Of a stretch of 64,000 nucleotides of DNA, positions 1-8,303 are shown one piece after another. The stretch lies in the NCBI GenBank assembly GCA_963782445.1, contig CAWAJM010000001.1:62001-126000 (forward strand), given 5' to 3'. Source of the stretch: ZC4RG20 sp963782445. GTDB lineage: Bacteria > Pseudomonadota > Gammaproteobacteria > Steroidobacterales > Rariloculaceae. A model generated the notes under the pieces. The model worked only from the letters and a program-made list of their open reading frames with translations, was not told the origin of the DNA and ran no database searches. Numbering within the stretch: the stretch's first letter is position 1; every line of letters starts with the position of its first letter. The position numbers and the translations under genes are program-made.

Positions 1-14
1 ACCGAGCCCGGCGA

Positions 15-923
15 GTGAGCGCGGTGGCCGCCGTCACGAGCGAAGTCTCCGCCGCCGGTAAGCGCGCACGGCGGCCGGGACGGCGCGGCCTCGCTCCGGC
101 GGGCTATACCGTCGCCGCGGCCGCGGTCGCGCTCGGCTGGCTGCGGACCCGAGGCGCGCCGCTCGTCGACTCGGGGCACGGGCTCGGCTACGCGCTCGGC
201 ATCGCAGGTGCGAGCCTCATGACGATCCTGCTCCTGTACCCGTTGCGCAAGCGTGTGCGGCTCCTGCGCGCGCTCGGCCCGACGAAGCACTGGTTCCGCA
301 TGCACATGCTGTTCGGCGTCGTCGGCCCGATCCTGATCCTTTATCACTGCAACTTCAGGCTAGGTTCGCTGAACAGCAACGTGGCCCTGTTCTGCACACT
401 GCTCGTCGCGGGCAGCGGGCTCGTAGGCCGCTACCTGTACGCGAAGATTCACGTCGGGCTCTACGGCCAGCGCGCGACGCTCAAGGAGCTGGCCGCACGC
501 GCTGCGATCGGCGCCGAGCAGCGCCGCAGCACGGCCGCCCTCGTGCCCGAGCTCATCGAGCGCATGACGGCTTTCGACGCGCTCGTGCTGAAGCCGCCCC
601 AGAGCCTCCTTGCAACGCTCGTGCTGCCGTTCCGTCTGAGTATTCAGACGCGCCTAGCCGCGTGGCGCCTCGTGCGCTACGCGCGCCGGCACCTCAAGGA
701 GCAGGCGCGCCGCTCGCCTGCCGTGGCCGCCCAGCACCGGCGCTTGAGGGCGGCGACGACGCGGTTTGTCCGCGAGCATCTGCGGCAGGTGCGGCGAGCC
801 GCCGAGCTCGGCACCTACGAGCGCCTATTCGGTCTGTGGCACGTCTTTCATCTGCCGTTCTTCTACATGCTGGTGCTGACGGCGCTGCTGCACGTCGTCG
901 CCGTGCACATGTACATGTATTAG
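15..923 (+). CDS. Haem-b-type integral membrane protein, probable electron-transfer partner of the multihaem cytochromes
   Basis: 302 residues from a GTG start; the frame stays open to the window edge, so the true start may lie further upstream. Hydrophobic segments lie near residues 31-48, 56-75, 97-113, 123-140 and 279-300, with a basic amphipathic stretch (about 150-270) between the fourth and fifth. Histidines suited to bind haem sit in or beside the helices: H92, H97, H111 and H276, H279, H293, H298. This resembles ferric-reductase-like or cytochrome b membrane modules that move electrons between the quinone pool and periplasmic cytochromes; that role is inferred from the cytochrome genes that follow. 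It lacks a recognisable FAD or NAD domain, so it is not a complete ferric reductase. The function call is moderate, the membrane call firm. Confidence 0.7.
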   Translation: MSAVAAVTSEVSAAGKRARRPGRRGLAPAGYTVAAAAVALGWLRTRGAPLVDSGHGLGYALGIAGASLMTILLLYPLRKRVRLLRALGPTKHWFRMHMLFGVVGPILILYHCNFRLGSLNSNVALFCTLLVAGSGLVGRYLYAKIHVGLYGQRATLKELAARAAIGAEQRRSTAALVPELIERMTAFDALVLKPPQSLLATLVLPFRLSIQTRLAAWRLVRYARRHLKEQARRSPAVAAQHRRLRAATTRFVREHLRQVRRAAELGTYERLFGLWHVFHLPFFYMLVLTALLHVVAVHMYMY

Positions 924-938
924 CAAAGGAGCCGCGCA

Positions 939-1007
939 GTGGAACGCTTTCGCGAAGGCCATCGCAGCGCCGACCGGCTCCCCGGAGCGGTGTCGGGGAG
1001 GCAATGA
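939..1007 (+). CDS. Possible 22-residue leader peptide ahead of the cytochrome operon
   Basis: A GTG codon lies about 8 nt after a strong Shine-Dalgarno-like run (AAAGGAG, 925-931) and opens a 22-codon frame (starts VERFREGHRS) that stops at TGA 1005-1007, just before the 21-haem cytochrome start at 1015. The ribosome site is better than the one in front of the cytochrome itself, so the short frame could couple translation between the two genes. There is no similarity evidence and it may be fortuitous. Confidence 0.25.
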   Translation: MERFREGHRSADRLPGAVSGRQ

Positions 1008-1014
1008 GCGCGGG

Positions 1015-2610
1015 ATGGTGGACAGGAAGCACCTCTTGCGCTGCGCGGCGGCACTCCTGCTCGCAGCGGCGGCGGCGGTCATGACCCCGGCCGCGGCGCA
1101 GCTCGGGCCGTTGGACCGCCTCGTCATGCCCGGTCCCGTGGCGAAGGCCCATGCGGACATCGAGAAGGACTGCAAGTCCTGCCACGTGCGCTTCAAGCGG
1201 CAATCGCAGCAGCAGCTGTGCCTCGGCTGCCACAAGGACGTCGCGGCGGACATTGCGGCCGGCAAGGGCTTTCACGGCCGCTCGCCCAAGGTCCAAGCCG
1301 CGAGCGGCGGCAAGGCGTGCGCGGCTTGTCACTCCGAGCACAAGGGCCGCGACGCAGACATTCTTGGGCTCGACGAGAAGGCCTTCGATCATTCGCTGAC
1401 AGATTTTCCCCTGCACGGACGCCATGTCGGGGTCGCCTGCTCGAGCTGCCACGCGGCCGGCAAGCCGTTCCACGAGGCGAAGGCCGACTGTGTGGCCTGC
1501 CATGCCAAGGACGATCGCCATCGCGGCAACCTCGGCCGCCAGTGCGCGGACTGTCATAGCGATGCGGGCTGGAAGGCCGCGAGGTTCGATCATTTCGCGA
1601 AGACGGGCTACCGGCTCACGGGCGCGCATGCGGCCGTCGACTGTGCGGGCTGCCACGCAGACGAGCACTACGCGAACACGAGCGAGCGGTGCGTGGCCTG
1701 TCATCGCGCCGACGACAAACACAAGGGCACGAACGGCAGCGAGTGTCAGAACTGCCACACGACGATCAAATGGGCCGACGTGCACTTCGATCACTTCGCC
1801 GCGAGCCGCTTCGCGTTGACGGGCGGCCATGCGGGACTCGAATGCGGAGCCTGCCATACGGGCGACAAATTTGCGCGCAAGACACCGCGCGTCTGTAACG
1901 ACTGCCACAGGAAGGACGACGTGCACCAAGGCGTCAACGGCGCGAACTGCGAGCACTGTCACCGCGCGACGAAGTGGAAGGACGTGAGCTTCGACCACGC
2001 GCGCGACGCCCACTTTGCGCTCTTGGGCGCGCACGCCGCGCTCAAATGCACGGACTGCCACGTGCAGCCGGCGGCCGTTGTGAAGCTCGGCACGAAGTGT
2101 ATCGACTGCCATCGCAAGGACGATCCCCACGAGGGCCAGCTCGGCACGGACTGCGCGAGCTGTCACGGCGAATCGAGCTTCAAGAAGCACGTGCGCTTCG
2201 ACCACGACCTGACCACTTTCCCGCTGCTCGGGCGTCACGCCGCGCTGGCCTGCAGCGACTGTCACGCGACCAAGGCGTACCGAGGCACCCCCGAGCGCTG
2301 CATCGACTGCCATGCCAAGGACGACGCGCACGCCAAGCGTCTCGGGACGAACTGCGGGCTATGCCACAACCCCAACGGCTGGCGGCTCTGGATCTTCGAT
2401 CACTCGAAGACCGGTTTCGTGCTCGACGGCGCCCACGCCAAGGCGGATTGCCTCGGCTGCCATCGGCAGCCGCTCGCGACCGCGGCCGGCCTGCCGAAAG
2501 ACTGTGCGGGCTGTCATCGCGGTGACGACGTCCACCACGGCGAGTTCGGGCGCGACTGCGCCCGGTGCCACACGACGGAGTCGTTCAAGGCGCTGCGGAG
2601 GCTCAGATGA
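1015..2610 (+). CDS. Periplasmic 21-haem c-type cytochrome
   Basis: 531 residues with an N-terminal Sec signal peptide (basic MVDRKH, then an Ala/Leu core ending near residue 29). I count 21 CxxCH haem-attachment motifs from residue 46 to the C-terminus. Most of the protein is a repeated pattern of an FDH tripeptide, then F-x-L-x-G-x-H, then a CxxCH, as in cytochrome c3-like or nanowire-type multihaem proteins. The distal His ligands are probably the His residues in the FDH and GxH elements. The start at 1015 gives the signal peptide directly; GGGGAGG at 995-1001 is rather far. It overlaps the next cytochrome by ATGA (2607-2610), so the two are translationally coupled. The likely role is multi-electron storage or conduction across the periplasm. 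Confidence 0.9.
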   Translation: MVDRKHLLRCAAALLLAAAAAVMTPAAAQLGPLDRLVMPGPVAKAHADIEKDCKSCHVRFKRQSQQQLCLGCHKDVAADIAAGKGFHGRSPKVQAASGGKACAACHSEHKGRDADILGLDEKAFDHSLTDFPLHGRHVGVACSSCHAAGKPFHEAKADCVACHAKDDRHRGNLGRQCADCHSDAGWKAARFDHFAKTGYRLTGAHAAVDCAGCHADEHYANTSERCVACHRADDKHKGTNGSECQNCHTTIKWADVHFDHFAASRFALTGGHAGLECGACHTGDKFARKTPRVCNDCHRKDDVHQGVNGANCEHCHRATKWKDVSFDHARDAHFALLGAHAALKCTDCHVQPAAVVKLGTKCIDCHRKDDPHEGQLGTDCASCHGESSFKKHVRFDHDLTTFPLLGRHAALACSDCHATKAYRGTPERCIDCHAKDDAHAKRLGTNCGLCHNPNGWRLWIFDHSKTGFVLDGAHAKADCLGCHRQPLATAAGLPKDCAGCHRGDDVHHGEFGRDCARCHTTESFKALRRLR

Positions 2611-4037
2611 CGGGTGAGATCGCCGGCCGTCGGCGCTGGTGCCTCGCGGTGTGGCTCGCGGCCGTCTTGGTCTGCGTAGCCTGGCCGCTCGCGGGCCGCG
2701 CGCAGTCGAGCTTCAAGTCGAGTTTCGACCACTTCACGACGGGCTTCCGGCTCGACGGCGCGCACGCGACGACGGACTGCGAGTCCTGTCACGTCGACGG
2801 CGTCTTCAAGGGCACGCCGCGCGACTGTGCCTCGTGCCATTCGCAGGGCGGGCGTATCCGCGCGACGGCCAAGCCCGTCGATCACATCCTGAGCACGAAC
2901 TTCTGCGAGGACTGCCATCGCACGCGCTCGTGGCTGCCGCTCGTCGAGATGAATCACGATTCCGTCTACGGCAGTTGCTCGAGCTGCCACAACAACGTGC
3001 AGAGCCCCGGTAAGCCGCCGGGCCACATCGTGACGCAGCTCGAGTGCAATGCCTGCCACACCACGACTTCGTGGACGACGGCCCGCTTCGATCACTCGAA
3101 CGTCGCGGGTAACTGCGTGAGCTGCCACAACGGCATAGAGGCGACGGGCAAAAATGTCACGCATATCAACACGACGAACGTCTGCGAGGACTGCCACACG
3201 ACGGTCTCGTTCGTGCCCGCGCGCGTCGATCATACGCAGGTGCTCGGCACCTGTTCGAGCTGCCACAACGGCGCGACGGCGACCGGCAAGAATGCGATGC
3301 ATCTGCCGACCACGGCCGAATGCGACACGTGCCATACGACGATGGCCTGGACGCCCGCGCGCTTCGACCATAGCACCGTGCAGCCGGGCACGTGCTCGAG
3401 CTGCCATAACGGCACGACGGCGACCGGCAAGAATGCGATGCATCTGCCGACGACGGCCGAATGCGACACGTGCCATACGACGACGGCCTGGACGCCCGCG
3501 CGCTTCGACCACAGCACCGTGCAGCCGGGCACGTGCTCGAGCTGCCATAACGGCACGACGGCCACGGGCAAGAGCGCGAACCATCTGCCGACGACGGCCG
3601 AATGCGACGCGTGCCATACGACGACGGCCTGGACGCCCGCGCGCTTCGACCACAGCACCGTGCAGCCGGGCATGTGCTCGAGCTGCCATAACGGCACGAC
3701 GGCCACGGGCGAGGGCGCCAGCCACTTCATGACGACGCTCGAGTGCGATACCTGCCATACGACGACGGCTTGGACTCCGACGACGTTCACGCACACGGCC
3801 GCGACGTATCCCGGCGACCACCGCGTGAGCCTCGTCTGCACCGACTGCCACACGACGAATGCGCAGACCGTGCCCTGGCCCTTCGCGGCATATGCGCCGG
3901 ATTGTGCGGCCTGTCACGCGAGCGACTATCGGCCGGGCGAGCACGGCGGCGCGACGGTCTCGGAGAATCGCAACTGCGCGGGCACCTGCCATGGCGGGAC
4001 GCGCACCCAGCACAGCGTGCTGTCCCGTGGCTGGTAG
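2607..4037 (+). CDS. Periplasmic 17- to 18-haem c-type cytochrome with tandem dihaem repeats
   Basis: 476 residues from the ATG that overlaps the stop of the preceding cytochrome; this start gives a clean signal peptide (Arg-rich start, WLAAVLVCVAWPLAGRAQS). Seventeen CxxCH motifs are present, plus one CAGTCH near the C-terminus (a CxxxCH spacing), which could hold an eighteenth haem. The middle consists of 47-residue units with two haems each (ECDTCHTT ... CSSCHNGTTATG), three of them almost identical in DNA as well. The final part changes to a different haem spacing. It is probably the partner of the 21-haem protein in the same electron chain. Recent internal duplication is evident. Confidence 0.9.
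   Translation: MTGEIAGRRRWCLAVWLAAVLVCVAWPLAGRAQSSFKSSFDHFTTGFRLDGAHATTDCESCHVDGVFKGTPRDCASCHSQGGRIRATAKPVDHILSTNFCEDCHRTRSWLPLVEMNHDSVYGSCSSCHNNVQSPGKPPGHIVTQLECNACHTTTSWTTARFDHSNVAGNCVSCHNGIEATGKNVTHINTTNVCEDCHTTVSFVPARVDHTQVLGTCSSCHNGATATGKNAMHLPTTAECDTCHTTMAWTPARFDHSTVQPGTCSSCHNGTTATGKNAMHLPTTAECDTCHTTTAWTPARFDHSTVQPGTCSSCHNGTTATGKSANHLPTTAECDACHTTTAWTPARFDHSTVQPGMCSSCHNGTTATGEGASHFMTTLECDTCHTTTAWTPTTFTHTAATYPGDHRVSLVCTDCHTTNAQTVPWPFAAYAPDCAACHASDYRPGEHGGATVSENRNCAGTCHGGTRTQHSVLSRGW
3300..3722 (+). repeat. Three 141-bp tandem repeats inside the cytochrome gene
   Basis: Units begin at 3300, 3441 and 3582 (each at a CAT codon before CTGCCGAC) and repeat exactly every 141 bp, which is 47 codons carrying two haem motifs. 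They differ at only a few bases. A more diverged copy lies upstream from about 3162, and the series ends in a diverged unit from 3723. Being a multiple of three, copy-number change would add or remove two haems without breaking the frame. Confidence 0.9.
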
Positions 4038-4059
4038 GCGGAGAGGGCGCACGGGCGCC

Positions 4060-6771
4060 ATGCGCTTCGGACGCCTCACGGGCCGCGCGATCCTGTTGCT
4101 GCTCGCCGGGCTGCTTGCCGCCGAACGTCCGGCCGCCGCGGCGGGGCGCTACGTCGAGAATATCCTCGTTTCGCGCAGCGGCGGCGAAGCCACGATTCGG
4201 ATCGAACTGGGCTGCCCGATGCGGCTCGCTTCGGATTTGGCCACGCAAGCCGGCAGCGTCGTCGAGCTCCACTTGACGCCCGTCGACGGCTGCCGGGAAG
4301 TGGCCGCGGACTCGTTGGCCACGGAGGCCTACTCCCCGCCGGGCGGTGCGCTGGCCGGTCTCGCCGAGGTCGACTATCAATCGATGGGCGGCGGCGAGAA
4401 TGTCCTCGTGCTGCGCTTCGACGGGCACGTGGACTATCGGACGGCCCAGCGTGCGGATCTGCGGTCGCTCGACGTCATCGTCCGGCTGGACGCAAACACC
4501 GCGACGGTGCCCGATGCCGGGTCCGCGCAAACCGCTTCGGTACAACCCGGTTCGGCACGAGTCGCGCCGCGCGCAGCCGCATCGACCGCGGCCGCCGCGC
4601 CTCGCTCCCGGCGCGCGCCGCTGACCTTGCACGTCGCCGCGCCGACGACGGCCGCGGACTACATCCTGAATCTGCAGTCCACGCGGGCGTCGCTTTCGCC
4701 GGGGTCGCTGGCGGCACTGGCCGTGCCGGGCGAAACGAAGGCCTACATCTCCGACATCGATGTGGACGGCATCACCTGGCACCGGATTCGCATCGGGTTC
4801 TTCGCCTCGGAAGCGGCCGCGCGCAAGGCGCTCGCCCCGTTGCGCGCGCGTTTTCCCAAGGCCTGGATCGGGCGAGCCGAGCCGGCCGAGGTGCGCGCCG
4901 TGGACGGCGCCTCGGCCGGGGCCGCACCGCGCGTCGAAGCGCCCGGCGCCGCAGCGGCGACGGCCGCGCCCGCGCAGCCGGCTGCGTCTGCCGCGCCGCC
5001 CGCCGGCGCCGCTGCAGACCTGCCCGCGCCCACACGTGTGCCCGTGCCAGCCGAGCCGCTGACCGCAGCGCGCGCCTCCGGGCTGTTCGACCAGGCGCAC
5101 AACGCCACGCTCGACGGCGATTTCCCGAAAGCGATTTCGCTCTACACGCGGTTGCTGGCGGCGCCGGCGCCGCGTGCCGCCGACGCCCGCGAGCTGCTCG
5201 GTGTGGCGTTCGAGAAGAGCGGGCATCCGCAGCAGGCGCAGGCCGAGTACCGCGCCTATCTGGATCGCTATCCCTCGGCCCCGGGGGCGCCGCGCGTACG
5301 CCAGCGCCTCAACGGCCTGCTGACGGCTTCGGCTGCCGCGGCGCAGAACGCGGCTGAAAGCGCCCAGTCGTCTTCGGCGGGCGCCGGGGCGGCCGGCAAT
5401 GCTCGACCGCCGTCGCGAGGCGCGGCCGCCGCGTCCGATCTCGACGCCGAGCAGCCCCGCTGGCACCTCGACACGGGCATCTCTCAGTACTACGAGCGCA
5501 ATGTCGATCAGCTCGACCCCGCCGCGAACCAGGTCGTCACGCTCTCGGCGCTGGTCAGCGACTTCGATCTGGACATCTCTCGCACGGGGGGCAAGCTCAC
5601 TTTCGGCAGCCGTCTCTCGGTCGATCACTTCTACGACCTCATGGGCACCGCCCCGGGCTCGAGCCTCGCGGGCCGCGGCGACCGGAGCCGGCTCTACTAC
5701 GCCTACTTCGACGTCGGCGCCGCCGAAGGCGCATGGTCGCTGCGCTTCGGACGGCAGTCGCTGCATCACTGGGGCGTGCTCGGCCGCTTCGACGGCGCCC
5801 ACTTCGCCTATACCTGGGCCCCGAACCGCAGCATCCACGTGACGGCGGGCTCGCCCGTCGAATCTCCGTACGACTCGCTGAGCTCGGCCCGGCGGTTCCA
5901 GGGCGTCGCGGTCGACTTCGACAAAGTCGGCGGTGCCTGGAATTTCAGCGCGTTCCTGAACGCGCAGACGATTGGGTCGCTCGAGGATCGCCGCGCGGCC
6001 GGGTTCGAGGTCGGTTACCTCGGCGATCGCCGCAGCCTCAATACGATCGTCGACTACGACCTCGGTTACTCGAAGCTCAACACCGTGCTCGCGCTCGGAA
6101 CCTGGCGACTGCGCAACCGGACCACGCTGACGGCGCTCGTCGATCTGCAGACCAGTCCCTTTCTGACCACTCGTAATGCGCTGATCGGCCAGGGCGTCAC
6201 TAGCATCGATACCTTGATGCAGACATATACCGAAGAGCAGATCCGCCAGCTCGCGCTCGACCGCACGGCAGACAGCAAGACAGGAACGCTCGGTATCTCG
6301 ATGCCGTTCGGGCAACGTTTCCAGCTCAATGCGGACGTCACGTCCTCGCAGTACGGCGGCACCGTGGCGTCGGCGGGCGTCCCAGCCGTGCCGGATATGG
6401 GCACGCAGATATTCTACTCGACGAGCCTCGTCGCTTCGGGCCTGTTCGGCGGCCGCGACGTCAGCCTGTTCAGTCTGCGCTACGGCGAGGCGGATACGTT
6501 CACGAGCGACGCGGCGACCTGGGATACGCGCTTCGCGCTCGGCCGCTCTTTGCGTCTCGATCCGCGCATCTCGTACTCGATATGGACCTCCCGAGCGGAC
6601 GGCCGCCGCCGCGAGCTGCTGAGCCCGTCGCTGCGGCTGCTCATGATCCTCAAACGACGCTACCGGCTCGAGCTCGAGGTCGGCCGCAATCAGATCACCC
6701 GCATGCAGTCCGGAGACTCGGTCGTGACCCACGGGAACTATCTGAACGTCGGCTATCGGGCGGACTTCTGA
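4060..6771 (+). CDS. Outer-membrane beta-barrel protein with SPOR and TPR domains
   Basis: 903 residues from the ATG at 4060, which gives a signal peptide (GRAILLLLAGLLAAERPAAA). An AMIN-like beta domain spans about 27-145, a SPOR-like domain about 200-280 (starts YILNLQSTRAS; SPOR domains bind denuded peptidoglycan), an Ala/Pro linker follows, then TPR-type helices about 340-425, and a long Tyr/Asp-rich beta-barrel about 465-903 that ends in YRADF, a typical outer-membrane C-terminus. It lies 22 bp after the cytochrome genes. By position it could serve as the porin sheath that lets cytochromes pass electrons through the outer membrane, as MtrB/PioB do, but I see no direct MtrB similarity. 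It could instead be a general porin or export channel. Confidence 0.75.
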   Translation: MRFGRLTGRAILLLLAGLLAAERPAAAAGRYVENILVSRSGGEATIRIELGCPMRLASDLATQAGSVVELHLTPVDGCREVAADSLATEAYSPPGGALAGLAEVDYQSMGGGENVLVLRFDGHVDYRTAQRADLRSLDVIVRLDANTATVPDAGSAQTASVQPGSARVAPRAAASTAAAAPRSRRAPLTLHVAAPTTAADYILNLQSTRASLSPGSLAALAVPGETKAYISDIDVDGITWHRIRIGFFASEAAARKALAPLRARFPKAWIGRAEPAEVRAVDGASAGAAPRVEAPGAAAATAAPAQPAASAAPPAGAAADLPAPTRVPVPAEPLTAARASGLFDQAHNATLDGDFPKAISLYTRLLAAPAPRAADARELLGVAFEKSGHPQQAQAEYRAYLDRYPSAPGAPRVRQRLNGLLTASAAAAQNAAESAQSSSAGAGAAGNARPPSRGAAAASDLDAEQPRWHLDTGISQYYERNVDQLDPAANQVVTLSALVSDFDLDISRTGGKLTFGSRLSVDHFYDLMGTAPGSSLAGRGDRSRLYYAYFDVGAAEGAWSLRFGRQSLHHWGVLGRFDGAHFAYTWAPNRSIHVTAGSPVESPYDSLSSARRFQGVAVDFDKVGGAWNFSAFLNAQTIGSLEDRRAAGFEVGYLGDRRSLNTIVDYDLGYSKLNTVLALGTWRLRNRTTLTALVDLQTSPFLTTRNALIGQGVTSIDTLMQTYTEEQIRQLALDRTADSKTGTLGISMPFGQRFQLNADVTSSQYGGTVASAGVPAVPDMGTQIFYSTSLVASGLFGGRDVSLFSLRYGEADTFTSDAATWDTRFALGRSLRLDPRISYSIWTSRADGRRRELLSPSLRLLMILKRRYRLELEVGRNQITRMQSGDSVVTHGNYLNVGYRADF

Positions 6772-6772
6772 G

Positions 6773-7468
6773 ATGGGCCTGCGCAACGGTACAGGGCGGG
6801 GCTCGGCGACGGCCGAATGCGGCGCCGGAGCGATCGCGAGAGCGCCGGTATGCGCGCGGCGCGTTGCCCTGATCGCTGCCGCCGCCTGCCTCGCGGCCTG
6901 TGCCGCAGGCGGCGGCCGCAGCGCTGCACCGCGGGCTGCCGACGGCGGGCGCGGCGGCCCGATCCAGTTCCTCGACGACGCTTCGGGCGTGACGATCTCC
7001 CGTGCACGCACGCCGCTCGCCTTTGCGCACGGCGAGCGCCGCTATTCCGTCAGCGGCCGGGACTACCTTTACCTCGGCCCCGTCGAGACGGACCGGCAGG
7101 GGGTGCACGAATACTACTTGTGGGTCGGAACGGGCACGACGCTCGACCGGGGCTATCTCGCGCCGACGACCGCGGCGCCGCGGACGCTATACTTGCGCCT
7201 GCGCGGCGAATGGATGGAGCTCGAGCTGCACCCATGGGCGGAACGCGTGCCCGAGCGGGCCGCGGCGCACCCTTATCGGACGCCGGTGGCGATGCGGTCC
7301 GAGCTCGCCGCGCGCGTGACTCGGGATCAATTGGAGCTCATGACTCAGGAACCTTTGGCAAGCGTCCGCGTCGTCGACGCCGACGGCCGCGCCGCGGACT
7401 ACGAGCGCTGGGACCGCGGCCCCGCCTGGCCCGGTTTCGCCGCGGCCGCGGCGGACGGTGCGCCTTGA
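6773..7468 (+). CDS. Lipoprotein of unknown family in the cytochrome operon
   Basis: 231 residues; starts one base after the preceding stop codon. A long N-terminal region precedes a hydrophobic stretch with a lipobox ending LAAC (Cys43), so it is probably a lipid-anchored envelope protein. The mature part is rich in beta-type sequence (ERRYSVSGRDYLYLGPVET, LYLRLRGEWMELELHPW) with no motif I recognise. Coupling to the beta-barrel gene suggests it belongs to the same envelope complex. The first 30 residues are unusual for a lipoprotein, but no better in-frame start is visible. Confidence 0.65.
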   Translation: MGLRNGTGRGSATAECGAGAIARAPVCARRVALIAAAACLAACAAGGGRSAAPRAADGGRGGPIQFLDDASGVTISRARTPLAFAHGERRYSVSGRDYLYLGPVETDRQGVHEYYLWVGTGTTLDRGYLAPTTAAPRTLYLRLRGEWMELELHPWAERVPERAAAHPYRTPVAMRSELAARVTRDQLELMTQEPLASVRVVDADGRAADYERWDRGPAWPGFAAAAADGAP

Positions 7469-8268
7469 ACGACGCGCTCAAGGAAGCCGCCTTTGCCGCC
7501 TTCACGATGCTCATGCGTCCGCTCGCCCGCCTGTTGCTGCGCTGCGGCGTCACCTGGAAGGAGCTCGCGGAGCTGCTCAAGCTCGTCTACGTCGAGACGG
7601 CCGCGGCGGACTACGGCAAGCACGGCCGCCCGGCGAATGCTTCGCGCATCGCGATCTTGACCGGGCTGAGCCGCCGGGAGGTCGCGCGCGTGCGCCGGCT
7701 GGGCGAGTCGGGCGGCCAGGGACGGTTCGCCGAGCTCGAGCGCATCAATCGCGCGACCCGGGTGCTTTCGGGCTGGCATCAGGACCCGGATTTCGTCGAC
7801 GCGAAGGGACGGCCGCGGCTGCTCGCGCTGCAGGGACGGCCGAGTTTCGAGGGCCTGCTCAAGCGCTACGCGCCCGATATCCCGCCGACCGCGATGCTCA
7901 AGGAGCTCAAGCGCGTCGGCGCGGTGAGGGAGACGCCCACGGGCCGGCTCCGGGCGCTGACTCGGCACTTCGTGCCGGCCGGCCTCGCGCTCGACAGCGT
8001 GGCGCGTACGGGCAGCGTCATTGCCGACGTGGCGCACACGATCACCGAGAATCAGCTCGGCGAAGGCCGCCGCCCCCGGTTCGAGCGCCGCGCCTCGAAC
8101 CTGCACGTGCGCCGCTCAGCGCGGCAGGCCTTCCAGGCCTTCGTCGAGGCTCGCGGCATGCAATTTCTCGAGGAAGCGGACGCATGGCTGACCGCGCACG
8201 AAGCCGCGGAGCCGGACGAGCGAAGGACGCGGCTCGGCGTCGGCGTCTATTTGATCATGGACGACTGA
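7465..8268 (+). CDS. DUF6502 family protein
   Basis: 267 residues. The start is a TTG that overlaps the previous TGA (TTGA, 7465-7468); upstream sequence in this frame only shadows the lipoprotein gene. The protein begins NDALKEAAFAAFTMLMRPLARLLLRCGVTWKELAELLK, followed by a helix-turn-helix-like part (SRIAILTGLSRREVARVRRL), features of the DUF6502 family. It is probably cytoplasmic and possibly DNA-binding, based on that helix pair. DUF6502 genes commonly sit beside DUF5666 genes, as here. Its attachment to the cytochrome operon hints at a regulatory role, which is inference. Confidence 0.75.
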   Translation: MNDALKEAAFAAFTMLMRPLARLLLRCGVTWKELAELLKLVYVETAAADYGKHGRPANASRIAILTGLSRREVARVRRLGESGGQGRFAELERINRATRVLSGWHQDPDFVDAKGRPRLLALQGRPSFEGLLKRYAPDIPPTAMLKELKRVGAVRETPTGRLRALTRHFVPAGLALDSVARTGSVIADVAHTITENQLGEGRRPRFERRASNLHVRRSARQAFQAFVEARGMQFLEEADAWLTAHEAAEPDERRTRLGVGVYLIMDD

Positions 8269-8303
8269 CGCACGGCGGGCAGGTCGTCGAGGGGATGAAT
8301 ATC

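Noticed and set aside
3300..3722. Tandem repeats as a possible CRISPR array
   Set aside because: The period is 141 bp, units are in frame and coding, and no alternating repeat-spacer structure is seen.
3787..7011. Very long minus-strand frame (about 1070 codons) opposite the beta-barrel gene
   Set aside because: High GC leaves long open antisense frames; the plus strand has signal peptide, domains and ordered gene overlaps, while the minus frame is Arg/Ala-rich and shows no motif.
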